Shown here one piece after another: positions 36,147-45,410 of a stretch of DNA of 64,000 nt (its first letter is position 1; every line of letters starts with the position of its first letter). The position numbers were made by a program, and so were the translations under genes. This stretch comes from Paramacrobiotus metropolitanus (lineage: Eukaryota > Tardigrada > Eutardigrada > Parachela > Macrobiotidae). Location of the stretch: NCBI RefSeq assembly GCF_019649055.1, contig NW_026570310.1:62001-126000 (forward strand), read 5' to 3'. The notes below the pieces were generated by a model, which saw only the letters and a list, made by a program, of their open reading frames with translations, was not told the DNA's origin and searched no databases.

Positions 36147-38237
36147 CTAATTCGGATTCTCATTATCCCTGTCCCTCGGGTTCGGTTGTCGAACAAACGA
36201 AGGCCGGTCATCTCGGCTCGTATGCTGCTGATTGTCTGACGGAGGTTGATACTCACCGTCTTTTTCGGTTTCGGTTTCATTTCCTTTTTCGGTTTTAAAA
36301 CCACCGGTGCCGCCACCCGTTCGCGGCGGCATCTCGAAGTGGAAGCTCCCGCCACCTTCACGTGCCTTACTATAGGCGGGCGGGGGCGTCTCGGTTGTGT
36401 CACGTTTCACACCGGACTGTAGGAGCAGTTCCTCCCGATGTTTGTTCGTTATCTCAAGACCTTTGTTTTCCTCTTCGAGTCGCTTGACTCATTCGATGAG
36501 CTCCGCTTTCTCCGTTTTCACTTCCTCCCTTTCCTGTTTGAGCTTTTGTGCATAATTCTGAAGTTTGATCAGTCGGTCATCCTTCTGCTTATTTACATCC
36601 TTCAGCTGTTCCACCTGTTGTTCAAATTCGGTGAATGCATCAGCTGCACATTTCAGCTGATTTTTTAGTTTAGTCGCCTCATCATCATTGGCCATTGCCG
36701 TTGTTGTCACGTTGAGTAGCTCTGTACTCAATCGTAGTTCTTCCTTTTTCGAACTCTTGTTTGCTTTTTTCAAGGCTGTGACCTTTGTGTCGAGAAGATG
36801 GGCTTCTTGTTACCTTCTTAAAGCTTGTGCAGCAACTTTCTTTATATCTTCTTTTAGCTTTTCATTTTCTTCGGTGAGCTTTTTATTCTCCTAATTTGTT
36901 TCTTCGATCACCGTTTTCAGCCGCTCGCATTCGGTGGCTGTGAGATCTGTCAACCCTTTTGCGACTTGGAAGGCCTCATCAGCTCGTTTCTGATGGGCTT
37001 GGGATTCGTTCTGGAAGGTTTCAATGCTTTCGTCCCCTAGTTTCAGGTCCTTCCTGAGCTTGTGTATTTCGGTTGTCCCGGTTGTCAATCGCTGTGTAAG
37101 ATCGGGCAGATTCTTTGTATATTCATCTCGTTTCGGTTCAGCTTCGGTGACCTTTTGCTTTAGCTCATCCCGCTGATCCTTCAATTTGGTTAAGTGCCGT
37201 GACCTTTCAGCTGTCTCTTCGGACATGCTCTCGTTTAGGTCATTTACGGCCATATATCCTTCCATTTCTCTATCGTCAGCGACTTTTAAATTGTCTTCTG
37301 CGATCTCCTTTTGGCGTTTATATCTGACTTTTCATTCTTCTGCTGCGCTTTCCAGAACGCTCTGTTGTTGTTCCAATTCAAATATACGAGTGTTCAATGA
37401 TCCCAACTTGTTCCTGTATTCGTGTTTCTTCTGAAGGGCTTGACCTTCCTTCTCTTCCAGTGACATTTCCGATTCTCTGAAACGTTTTTTGAGAATCGAT
37501 GTGGGACTGTTTGGAGATGGGGATCGTACATTGACGATCTTCCCTATCTGATTACGTTCAATCAGATGTTCGGGAATGTCTTTGAATGGAGTCAATCCCT
37601 GTGCTCGGTGAGCTTCTTTCATTGCCGTTTGGAATGATGTATGCATTGTTGTATCATCATCAGTGAAGTACGATTCTTCACTCCCGCGACTGACGTCCTG
37701 GCTTCGCATCATTTTATCAAAGGTCATCGGACTCTCGAAGAGATCGTCAACTGTGACCTCTTCATTGAGTGAAAGGTCATTCAAGTAGAACTCATTCAGT
37801 TCCGTTTCCATTTTCTCATTCGATTTAGCAGGACTCGCCTTCTTATCCTGCTCGGTTTTAGTGGGACTGACCTCCACATCCTTCTTTGATGTGGGTTCCG
37901 TTTCCTTCAGTTGATCAGTGGACCTTCCTTCTTTGGTGACCTCCTGTTGGTTCACCCCGCTACCTCCCGCCGCAGACGCGGGGGTGCTATTCTGATCATC
38001 ACTGGAACTTTGCTGAGCTGACACTACTTCGAGTGCCTTTTGATACGCTGCATCAGACCCGCGTGAATCCTTCTTCACGGGGACTTTAGGTGCTCGGGTA
38101 TTCCTTTCGTGTACGACTGGACGTGTGTATGGATATAAGTCCTCCTTATACGGATCAGATGCGCCTTGCTGCGATCCGCGGGAGCCACAGGTCCCCTGAC
38201 TATTGTTAGATGTCGGTTCGACTGGTTCTTTGCCCAT
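36147..38237 (-). pseudogene. Long coiled-coil protein frame with four in-frame stops
   Basis: A single frame runs from ATG 38237 to 36147, about 697 codons, with no frame change. It is cut by TGA at 37332-37334, TAG at 36891-36893, TAA near 36815 and TGA near 36489. The N-terminal 230 residues are Ser/Lys/Glu-rich and disordered. Then follow an acidic motif (LNEFYLNDLSLNEE), a long heptad-rich coiled coil (LNTRIFELEQQQSVLESAAE, KDQRDELKQKVTEAEPKRD and on) and a Gly/Arg/Asp-rich tail (RTGGGTGGFKTEKG). It could be the gag of the adjacent Gypsy integrase or an unrelated host gene. All four stops could come from Arg or Gln codons by one C-to-T change. Confidence 0.45.
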
Positions 38238-38389
38238 TGTGATCGGACAACTTAGACGCACCTGTCGACTTTGCTCACACACACGTTATTATATGACTGA
38301 TCAGATCTAAATTGCAAGGTAAACCTTTCCCCTGCAATTTCAAAATTTCCGGTTTTGCACAGAAGTGGGTGGTGTGCAAAACCAGCCGG

Positions 38390-38900
38390 CCAAAGCAAGT
38401 GTGCGAGTGCCGTGTGCAAAGTTGCAACGCTTTCATCTTGGTATGACGTCATATTAAGAATGCCGTGTGCAGAATTGCAACGGTTCGATTCTTCCGTGAT
38501 GATTCCCGTGGGGGTTTTTAAAAGTTTTTGTGGGCGGTGCTTTTTCAGAGGGGTTGGGTACCCTAATGATTCAGGGATCATGGGCCGCTCCTTGAGGCGT
38601 TGGGCCCCAAAGGATTGGGCCCCCGAAAAGGTTGGTCCCCCGAAAGGTTGCGCCCCTAAAGGGGTTGGCCCCCGAAGGGGTTGGGCCCCCGAAGGGGTTG
38701 GGCCCCAGGGGGGTTGGGCCCCCGAAAGGGGTTGAGTCCTAGGCGGTTCTTATCGTAACTACCTGCCGTATGCAATCTTGTAGAACTAAATTCGAGCGTG
38801 ATGTCATTAGCTAGCGTTTCATGTGCCAAGTTAAACAGTTTGATAAACGTGTGACGTCATATTAGAGCGCCACGTGTGCAAAAGTTGCAACGGTTTCCTT
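38390..38900. promoter_or_regulatory. CRE-like palindromes in repeated segments upstream of the coiled-coil gene
   Basis: TGACGTCATATTA occurs near 38443 and again near 38855. Each lies by a copy of a GTGTGCAAAGTTGCAACGSTTTC segment (about 38413, 38465 and 38875). TGACGTCA is the canonical CRE/ATF site. The cluster lies 150-650 bases upstream of the start at 38237. A promoter role is inference; a decayed LTR is an alternative. Confidence 0.4.
38600..38745. repeat. GC-rich minisatellite, period about 18-20 bases
   Basis: About seven to eight imperfect units of GGGGTTGGGCCCCCGAA. The unit contains the palindrome GGGCCC, so both strands are G-run rich, and an open plus-strand frame across it (GWAPEGVGPQGGWAPE) is a by-product of the repeat. 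It separates the two CRE-containing segments. Confidence 0.8.
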
Positions 38901-39065
38901 CAACATAGATTTCTATGGGCCGCAGCCCCTCCTATAGTATTATGATTGACAGGTGGTTCGATTTATCGTTAACTATAGATTTCTATTGGCTACGGTCCCA
39001 CCTATAGTAAAGTGGATACGAATTTGCGTAAAGCATAGACACCTATGACAGCAGTCCCATTCACG
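38895..39065. repeat. Three diverged copies of a 36-base segment
   Basis: CATAGATTTCTATGGGCCGCAG with CCTCCTATAGTA at about 38903 is echoed near 38973 and, more weakly, near 39030. The copies end about 45 bases before the Maverick insertion point. Confidence 0.45.
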
Positions 39066-39105
39066 TAACTGCCAGCCAAGCCCATCCACAGCGGGCGGTT
39101 AACAC

Positions 39106-39111
39106 GGCGAC
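39106..39111. repeat. Left 6-base target-site duplication of the Maverick (GGCGAC)
   Basis: GGCGAC directly precedes the element's first bases, AGAAGAAAAG. The same six bases follow its last bases at 54111-54116. Six base pairs is the usual duplication length for Mavericks/Polintons. Confidence 0.85.
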
Positions 39112-39165
39112 AGAAGAAAAGAAGCGTTGAAATGGTCACCGGACAAACATTAACATCTTGTTTAT
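39112..39165 (+). repeat. Left terminal inverted repeat
   Basis: It starts AGAAGAAAAGAAGCG; the first 38 bases differ from the complement of the right end only at two adjacent positions (GG against AA). After a gap of about 20 bases relative to the right copy, AACATCTTGTTTA is also shared. Short for a Maverick, whose repeats are often hundreds of bases. Confidence 0.85.
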
Positions 39166-39540
39166 GAATAACAGACATATTATTATTTACAAACACTCTA
39201 AACATCAATAATTCGGCGTAGCTACAATAAACAATAACATCTGGAACACAACAATAATTACGGCTATAATTACAACAACGTTAAACCCATTACAACAACA
39301 AACTTATGTTTTTATTTAGTTAGCTATATGGTTATAATAATAATCCTAACAGTAAATTACGTTATTAACTTAAATTCTTAAACAATAATAATAACTATCG
39401 CAATAGTATTCTGTATTTAACTATGATTAATGTTACCATAAAGTAGTTTAGTTTAAGTAAATTATAATGATGTTAGTGCAGTGGTGTTGTTCACACTAAG
39501 TATCCAGACGTCGGCTGTTGGATTTCGAGTGAAGTTGTGC

Positions 39541-39878
39541 ATGGCGCGCCGGGAGACATTCCTTGAGATGGACTGCCTATTCATATGCCGACCTAATTCA
39601 GCATGACGCTGTCCGGTGACCTACTTTTTCATGGAATGTCTCCCGACGCACCATACACATAGTTATAACAATCAGTTAATGCTGGACGCCCGTTTTGTTA
39701 CCTTACTCCGCCTTATCACACCTGTGATACACTGCGAGAGATGAAAAGGCGGTGCTGGCCACCGTATTTTCTACCCAATAGTGTCTATGTGCTGAGATGG
39801 GCACTCATTGGCTGTAAAATCGGAATGTTTACACTCCCCTTTTGTCTCTCCACAGTATATCACAGGTGCGATAAGGCG
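39541..39878. repeat. Two neighbouring imperfect inverted repeats near the left terminus
   Basis: Pair 1: ATGGCGCGCCGGGAGACATT at 39541-39562 against the complement of 39633-39654 (20 of 22 match). Pair 2: CGCCTTATCACACCTGTGAT at 39709-39749 against the complement of 39838-39878 (roughly 85 percent). The second pair carries CTCCGCC and AAAAGGCGG boxes, and ATTGGCTGTAAAATCGG lies between its arms. It could be a MITE, an origin-type structure or paired promoters. Confidence 0.65.
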
Positions 39879-40274
39879 TGGCGATGATCAGATCGGTAAA
39901 CTGACGCCCTAAGAACTGCTTGCACGAGAACCACTTTGTGCAACGATAATGACTACTGTATATAAATTTTCTACACAGTAGCTTTGTCTGTTTAATTTAT
40001 GTATGTACTCGTATAGTTATACTGTGTACGTACTGTGTATGCATTTTGTATGTACAGTAATCTGTTTATTGCTGTAGTTCACCGTATGTTTACAATTTTT
40101 TGTGTAATGAGCAGGCTATCATACCCATTCTATCATACTCATACTGGCTATCATTCTAATAATTATTATAAAAGTTAAGCCCTGGGGCCTCACGAGATTG
40201 TTTGGCGGGGTCCAAATGGACGTACACCTCTTAGCAATGTACTCATACTGTATTTTGTGGGACGTCGGTTTTAC

Positions 40275-40836
40275 ATGGCTAGTGGACAGACTAATAAAGC
40301 GTATTCGATCCTGGTACGTTACATTGTGAGGGAGAACACGGTTGCTGTACCACCCTGGAAACTGATAACTGATGCTGGAAAAGCTAAGGATACGGCACCC
40401 AAGGGGTTTTTTTCTTGATCTTATTGAACTGGATTTTCGGACAACTACGTCGTTATTCTACACTATACGGTAAAAATAGGTACCTACTACTGACTATTTC
40501 GATGCGGTTTGTGTTGTATGGTAGCCAACTGTATTTCGACTTAAGTTCTCATTGATAGACTGTGCACAACTTCTCATTGATACACTCACTTAAGTTCTCA
40601 TAGATTCTCATTGATGACTGTGCAGATACAGTATTGCCCGAATTTTAATGTCAGTGACTGAAAATATTACTGCTTACTGTAAAGTCGGCAGGATTTTTTT
40701 GCTGTCAAAGGCAGTTTATTGTGACAGGCTTGGTAACGCGTTCAGTTATTATGATGTGGTCCTGATGGACTACGAGACTGTCAGGTGTGGGAGACACCTG
40801 AAAATTATTTTATTCCAAAACAGAAGTACGGGATAA
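40275..40836 (+). CDS. Uncharacterised two-exon gene inside the Maverick
   Basis: Exon 1 starts at ATG 40275 (MASGQTNKAYSILVRYIVRE) and passes a T7 run near 40410 where the frame changes; it continues DLIELDFRTTTSLFYTIR to a donor CG|GTAAAA near 40470. Exon 2 follows an acceptor GACTGTGCAG near 40625, runs in an open frame (MSVTENITAYCKVGRIFLL) and stops at TAA 40834-40836. The composition is protein-like and the strand is opposite to the capsid block. No domain is recognised. Confidence 0.35.
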
Positions 40837-40982
40837 CATTCACATTCCACTGAATATAGATTCCACTCAACTAGCTAAAGCAAGTTTAGTTTTTTAATAT
40901 TGTTAACATTTCAAAAATTCATGAGGAAAACAAGTTTTTATTAGCACATCAGCACACAGTACGACATCTCGAGCAAAATCTA

Positions 40983-41645
40983 TTAGCGGCGGTTATGGCG
41001 ATCGCACCATCCCAGGAGCACACCCCACAAGAGCGTTGTAAACTGCGAAGAAGAAAGTATTATTATGATTTCATATACGTAATATCAACAAATAGGTCTA
41101 TACAGATATGAGCGTTATAAATATTTTAGATAGCTTTTGCGTTGTCGCATACCAGCATGACTTGCAGTACCTGTAGATAATAATAATTGCCGGATTTAAT
41201 AAGGGTGTATGATAATATTTGTAATATTTAATAAGGGAGTATGATAATATTAAATATTATAATTACAAATTTTATAATATTATATTTATGATATTTAATG
41301 ATAATTTTTAATAAGGGTGTAATGATAATATTTATGCGACCGTAATAAGCAAGTAGCATATGTATTTACAAAACCTACCTCCGGATCGTCACGAATGGCT
41401 TGATCAATGTGACCCGGCTTGATGTCGGTGGCACGTGCAACTTCTGCCACGTTTCCAGCAAGGAACAGGAGTTCGGCAACCAAATACTCTAGAACGCCGG
41501 CCATGAATACAGATGCGGATTCTTCAGTTTGGCTACCCTGAATCATAGCCTGGTGAATACGGCCAACCGGCAGTATTGCACCGGCTCGCCTGGAGCGGGA
41601 GAGGGCTCTACCTCTAGTTTTTTTCGCTACGCGACCGTGCGGCAT
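40983..41645 (-). CDS. Short, divergent histone H2A variant with one intron
   Basis: Exon 1 is 41645-41379 (89 codons, donor GAG|GTAGGT) and exon 2 is 41042-40983 (acceptor TTCTTCGCAG, TAA); the intron is 336 bases. The 108-residue product has a basic tail, then SRSRRAGAILPVGRIHQAM (the H2A signature RAG-x2-FPVGR), GVLEYLVAELLFLAGNVAE (alpha-2), and DIKPGHIDQAIRDDPEF with LLWGV. The acidic patch is reduced: the glutamates in VLEYL and VAE remain, the third becomes Phe, and the DEE triad becomes DPE. The docking domain and C-terminal tail are mostly missing, as in short H2A variants. It lies inside the Maverick termini, oriented like the capsid genes. It may be a captured host gene. Confidence 0.85.
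41195..41335. repeat. AT-rich tandem repeat inside the H2A intron
   Basis: TAATAAGGGTGTATGATAATATTT and close variants occur at about 41200, 41230 and 41307, separated by A/T-only sequence. The array makes up nearly half of the intron. Confidence 0.7.
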
Positions 41646-42219
41646 TCTGTTACAATTTGAAAATTATAAAATGATTAATGCGGTTGTTAGGGGACAGTGA
41701 GATTTAAATAGTGGTTTGTACGGATCTTTATTCCGGATATGCACAATCTGATCTGCGTGCTAATTAAAACGTAGAATATGAGTAAAGGTAAAATAAAACA
41801 GTATTGCATCATAGTTCCTTCAAATGTTTCTCAAAAGTGTACTCTTTTGTTTGCAAACCAACCATCTGCTTCCGGAATAGTGACACACACGCGGTAAAAA
41901 TAGGTCAGTGCTTTTATTCTCCAATACCTTATCTGTTGCTGTTCTTTTGTGACCTTATTGTGCAATTTTTGCGCGAGGTCGGCCTTGCGCAGCCTGAAGA
42001 GTGTACAGCTCGTAAATCTATACCGCAAAAATAAAAAATGTACAAAATAAGTATTTAGTATTGTGTACTACATACTAGAAAAGTGCACTCGCTTTTTGCG
42101 CGCACTGCAGGATCGAAGCGGAGCAGGACTATATCCTAAATGATGACACCCCGTTTTACAGTGGGCACTCTTTTTCGATTATTTAATGCTCTCATTCCAG
42201 CTGGTATAATTTTAGTACA

Positions 42220-42489
42220 ATGACAATAGTGAAATCTCGGCCTCAGGCGCCGGTAAGCATTTACATAAAATTTCGCAATTACGTAAGTGTTTCGAATACA
42301 TGTTTCGACACTGTACACAAAAATCATAATTTCTTCAACTCTAGTGGAAAAATTTATGCCGGTTCATACAGTGCTGTGGAAGGTCACCGCCACAATATGC
42401 ATATAATATGCAAAGCAGTCAATGGCACAGTAAATCTGCTGAATGCGGTAGGAGGGGTTGGATTTAGTAACGCTGGTGACGTTTTATAG
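42220..42489 (+). CDS. Uncharacterised 89-codon frame inside the Maverick
   Basis: ATG 42220 opens a frame (MTIVKSRPQAPVSIYIKFRN; later GKIYAGSYSAVEGHRHNMHI and NLLNAVGGVGFSNAGDVL) ending at TAG 42487-42489. An opposite-strand frame overlaps its first half. The Gly/Val/Asn-rich end could be beta-structured. A further frame at 42699-42911 has a central hydrophobic segment (FSSIISLLSFCYVV). Neither resembles a known Maverick protein. Confidence 0.3.
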   Translation: MTIVKSRPQAPVSIYIKFRNYVSVSNTCFDTVHKNHNFFNSSGKIYAGSYSAVEGHRHNMHIICKAVNGTVNLLNAVGGVGFSNAGDVL

Positions 42490-42919
42490 AAAACTAAAAA
42501 CTGAACTGAAAAGCAGCGTTCCCGTATAGGTCTATCATGTCAAAAATCTGGTGATACCGACTTGGCCGGAGGGCTACCATTTACACGAAATTGCCCTTAG
42601 TAATGCTAACGGAGTGCTATTCCGATTAGGCAGTTTTCTAGAAGGTACTTGTTAATAACCGGGATATTAATTTGTTTTGATTTTTTTATCGCACAGGGTT
42701 GTTTGGTTCGCTAATGGGGCACTGCAAAAATGTCTGTGGGGACATATTTGCCGGAAATTGCACAATTTGGGGTTTTTCTAGTATTATTTCGTTACTTAGT
42801 TTTTGTTATGTTGTACAATGTCAGAAGTCCGGAGTGGGTGTCAAGAAAAGAGTTTCAGGGAACAGTATTATGGTACTGGACTGTGTCTGCAACACCAAAC
42901 TAGAATATTGAATCAAAAA

Positions 42920-43510
42920 TGTTTAACGGAAACCGGTAAATTGATACTGTCGCTATCGGCTAACGATTCCAGTACTGGTGATGAAGCCCATCGCTTGTGA
43001 CAGGTAATAATGCCCCCACGAACGTTCGGTAGCGCTATGTTGCCATTGTTACCAAAAAGCAAACGCAGTAATCTTTTGATCATATCGGGGAGATTACCAC
43101 CGGCCAATATATACGGTTACCGTGCATAGGTGGGCATCCGGGTGCAAATATCACCGTGCATGTTAGCATTTCCTGACGGTGACCGACGTACAGACACTAC
43201 GAGTTATATGTGGCGTGAGTATATACGGCAACCGTGCTGTGCATTTGGTGACAGGTACCATCGTGCATACGTGCATTTGCTGGTGGTTACCCACGCATAT
43301 ACACACCACATTTTGCATTATTCTTGAACATAGGCTTTCGTTACGCTTCGGTCGACAAGGTAAGCCTCGCGCTCCGCGCTCGACTTGTGTGTACTGGAAA
43401 TGTTAGGTTTGAGTTCATGGAGTGTAACTAGTTACGACAGCCGTGTTAATACATATCGATGTATTGCCAACTGAAATTTGTTAAATGTTCGTATATAAAA
43501 CCTTAACGAA
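42920..43510. other. No clear gene; imperfect ATATACGG...ACCGTGC repeats
   Basis: The phrase ATATACGGYWACCGTGC occurs near 43110 and 43221, each followed by a GTGCATRYTAGCATTT/GTGCATACGTGCATTT-like block. No convincing coding frame. Confidence 0.4.
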
Positions 43511-43517
43511 TTACGGG

Positions 43518-44217
43518 TACAAGGAGGGGGTAAATACACGGGAAAGATAGAAAAAACGGCAATAATAAGGGATAACCCTTCACGTGTTGTGCAACACGGC
43601 CAGCCACCAAGGGAAGGCAGTTCTAGTGACACTGTGCAGATCAGTCGTTGAGACTCCAGTCTCGAGCTGTTTCTCCGTAGACTTCTATGTTAAACACAAC
43701 CACCTTCGTCTTGCATATTTCAGAACTAATCCGCACAATCGATAGCTCAAAAGAACAAGAAAAAATTTACAAGATTTTTGATACGAAATAATTCGCCACT
43801 AATTAAAACTGAAGCAAGACTGAACCATTTGAGTTTCTCGTAGACTAAGCATAGGAGTTGGATGATTTGTTTCGCGGAGCTCCATTGCTTTGTCTATGGG
43901 AAACTTAATTGGCTCTAACTTGTCTTGTTTCTCATAGATCACGGCTTGCGTGGTATCGAAAATCTTGTTAATTATTTCTTGCTCTTTAAGATGTAGATTA
44001 CACGGTTTGATTCTGAATTCTCGAAGACGTAGGTGTTTGAGTATAACGTAGGAGTCTACGGAGAAGGCAGCTCGGGTCTCAAAGCATGAATTTTGTGTAG
44101 TGTCGCTGGACTGCTTTCCCTTGGCGGCTGGCCATGGTGCACAACACCTGAATGGTTATCCCTTATTATTGCCGTTTTCCTGTCTATCCGTGTATTTACC
44201 CCTCCTTCTATTACACT
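43518..44217. repeat. 700-base hairpin (foldback/MITE-like) element nested in the Maverick
   Basis: The left arm, from AAGGAGGGGGTAAATACACGG at 43520, pairs with the complement of 44215 downward. Long near-identical blocks include ACGGCAATAATAAGGGATAACC (43557-43578), TGTTGTGCA with CCAGCC and CCAAGGGAA, CTCCGTAGACTYCTAYGTT, and AAGAAATAATTWACAAGATTTT-type sequence. The arms extend about 260-280 bases each, around a centre of about 150 bases. Similarity stops abruptly at AAGGAGGGG outside both arms, which suggests the ends of the unit. A related copy of the inner part is at 8000-8270. No transposase is present. Confidence 0.75.
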
Positions 44218-44302
44218 TTGGTCGCTTCAGGATATTGACATTGCATGAATGAAGAATTAAAGATATACTTTTTCGCATCTGCGCTCACTCGAGGAATACG
44301 TT

Positions 44303-44308
44303 TTTATT
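44303..44308 (-). terminator. Candidate poly(A) signal for the minus-strand capsid block
   Basis: TTTATT on the plus strand is AATAAA on the minus strand, about 280 bases beyond the last gene of the block (44585). Position and orientation fit; there is no further support. Confidence 0.35.
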
Positions 44309-44584
44309 AGAAAAATCCTACTTTCAAACCTTGTAAAATTAAAATATTATTTACTTACATGGATACGGTACGCTACATGGATACAACTCGATAAGCGAAT
44401 TGTACCGGTATTTGAAAGTATTTGAAGTACCCCAGACTAGCAGCTAAACATTTCTCTCAGTTAAAATATTGCGACCGTTTAGCACATTGAAGTCCGTACA
44501 CATAATGTGCAGCCGAAAAGGCGGAGCATGTTGCTGCATTTTACAACCAATCACTTTCCATTTCCAACTGCACTACTACCGGCG

Positions 44585-44917
44585 TTAAAATACTGCGGCA
44601 AGCACCGCCTTTTCTCCCAGACTTGTGTTCAAGTCTAAGTTGTCAGGAATCATGTGGACAGCTTTGTTTAGAGGCGGCGGCGGCGGGGGTGTTTGGGCAC
44701 TCACCGGCAGGGCCGGTGAGTGACCAAACACCGATCCATTACTGAATTCGGCATCACTCATCATCAAGTTCAAGACATGTTTAGTGATCTCATTGGATTG
44801 AGTCAGGTTAGTTTTTCGGGAAACATGATTGCATATCTCAAGAACATTGAATATTAGTAGTACGGAGATCATAAGACCCCAGAAGATAAGTGTTGCTATT
44901 TTTTGGGGTCTATCCAT
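44585..44917 (-). CDS. Small membrane protein of the Maverick capsid block
   Basis: 110 codons from ATG 44917. An N-terminal transmembrane helix (ATLIFWGLMISVLLIFNVL) is followed by a polar region with a Pro run and a short C-terminal helix (LGEKAVLAAVF). It overlaps the end of the protease gene by eight bases, so it belongs to the same transcription block. Role unknown; a membrane-associated virion or entry factor is possible only by position. Confidence 0.6.
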   Translation of the reverse strand: MDRPQKIATLIFWGLMISVLLIFNVLEICNHVSRKTNLTQSNEITKHVLNLMMSDAEFSNGSVFGHSPALPVSAQTPPPPPPLNKAVHMIPDNLDLNTSLGEKAVLAAVF

Positions 44918-45410
44918 TTTTTATTAGTTGCCTTATAAAATTATCGTCTCGTAGCGCAGTGTGCAGGTTAAAGTACTTGTTTATAAATTTTCGAATAAAT
45001 TTGTCATTCACGCCTTTATGCTTGGTTAAGGCGGACATAACATCTTCATAGGAATACCCTCGACAACGTAGAAGTACGTAAAACATACAGTACTGACCAC
45101 AGACTGTAGAATCTATGCTTTGTCGCATCGTATTTGACATGGTAATGTAGTCTTGACCTATCCAGTCTTTGATGTGTAGAGAATACTCTGCTGGGTTTCG
45201 TCCAAACGAGTCAAAGGCTTCCACTGTACCGGGTTTAGTGCAGTAAAATGCGACCCAGTGCTCTCCCGAGGCAGTGCTAGGTTGCGTATTCACGATGTAG
45301 GCACCCGGAAATTCTTTGTCAGGAATTTTATCACAAGGAAAGACTCCAACAAAAATATCACGAACTATTGGATCCCTTCTAAGGGCATTGTCGATTTCTA
45401 TACTGTTCAT
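44910..45410 (-). CDS. Adenain-type cysteine protease (C5 family)
   Basis: 166 codons, uninterrupted. The catalytic His lies in SGEHWVAFY, the acidic residue in VEAFDSFGR, and Gln-Cys in TVCGQYCMFYVL, the arrangement seen in adenoviral proteases and in the maturation proteases of Mavericks. The usual role is cleavage of capsid and core precursors during particle maturation. Its ATG shares four bases with the stop of the major capsid gene (ATGA, 45410-45407). It is one of the best preserved genes of the element. Confidence 0.9.
   Translation of the reverse strand: MNSIEIDNALRRDPIVRDIFVGVFPCDKIPDKEFPGAYIVNTQPSTASGEHWVAFYCTKPGTVEAFDSFGRNPAEYSLHIKDWIGQDYITMSNTMRQSIDSTVCGQYCMFYVLLRCRGYSYEDVMSALTKHKGVNDKFIRKFINKYFNLHTALRDDNFIRQLIKNG

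Noticed and set aside
38355-38735. 126-codon plus-strand frame across the GGGCCC minisatellite
   Set aside because: The second half is only the translated repeat unit and the first half overlaps an equally open minus-strand frame; no evidence of a gene.
42136-42327. A second histone-like gene on the minus strand next to H2A
   Set aside because: The basic frame there has no histone-fold signature; resemblance is limited to Arg/Lys content.
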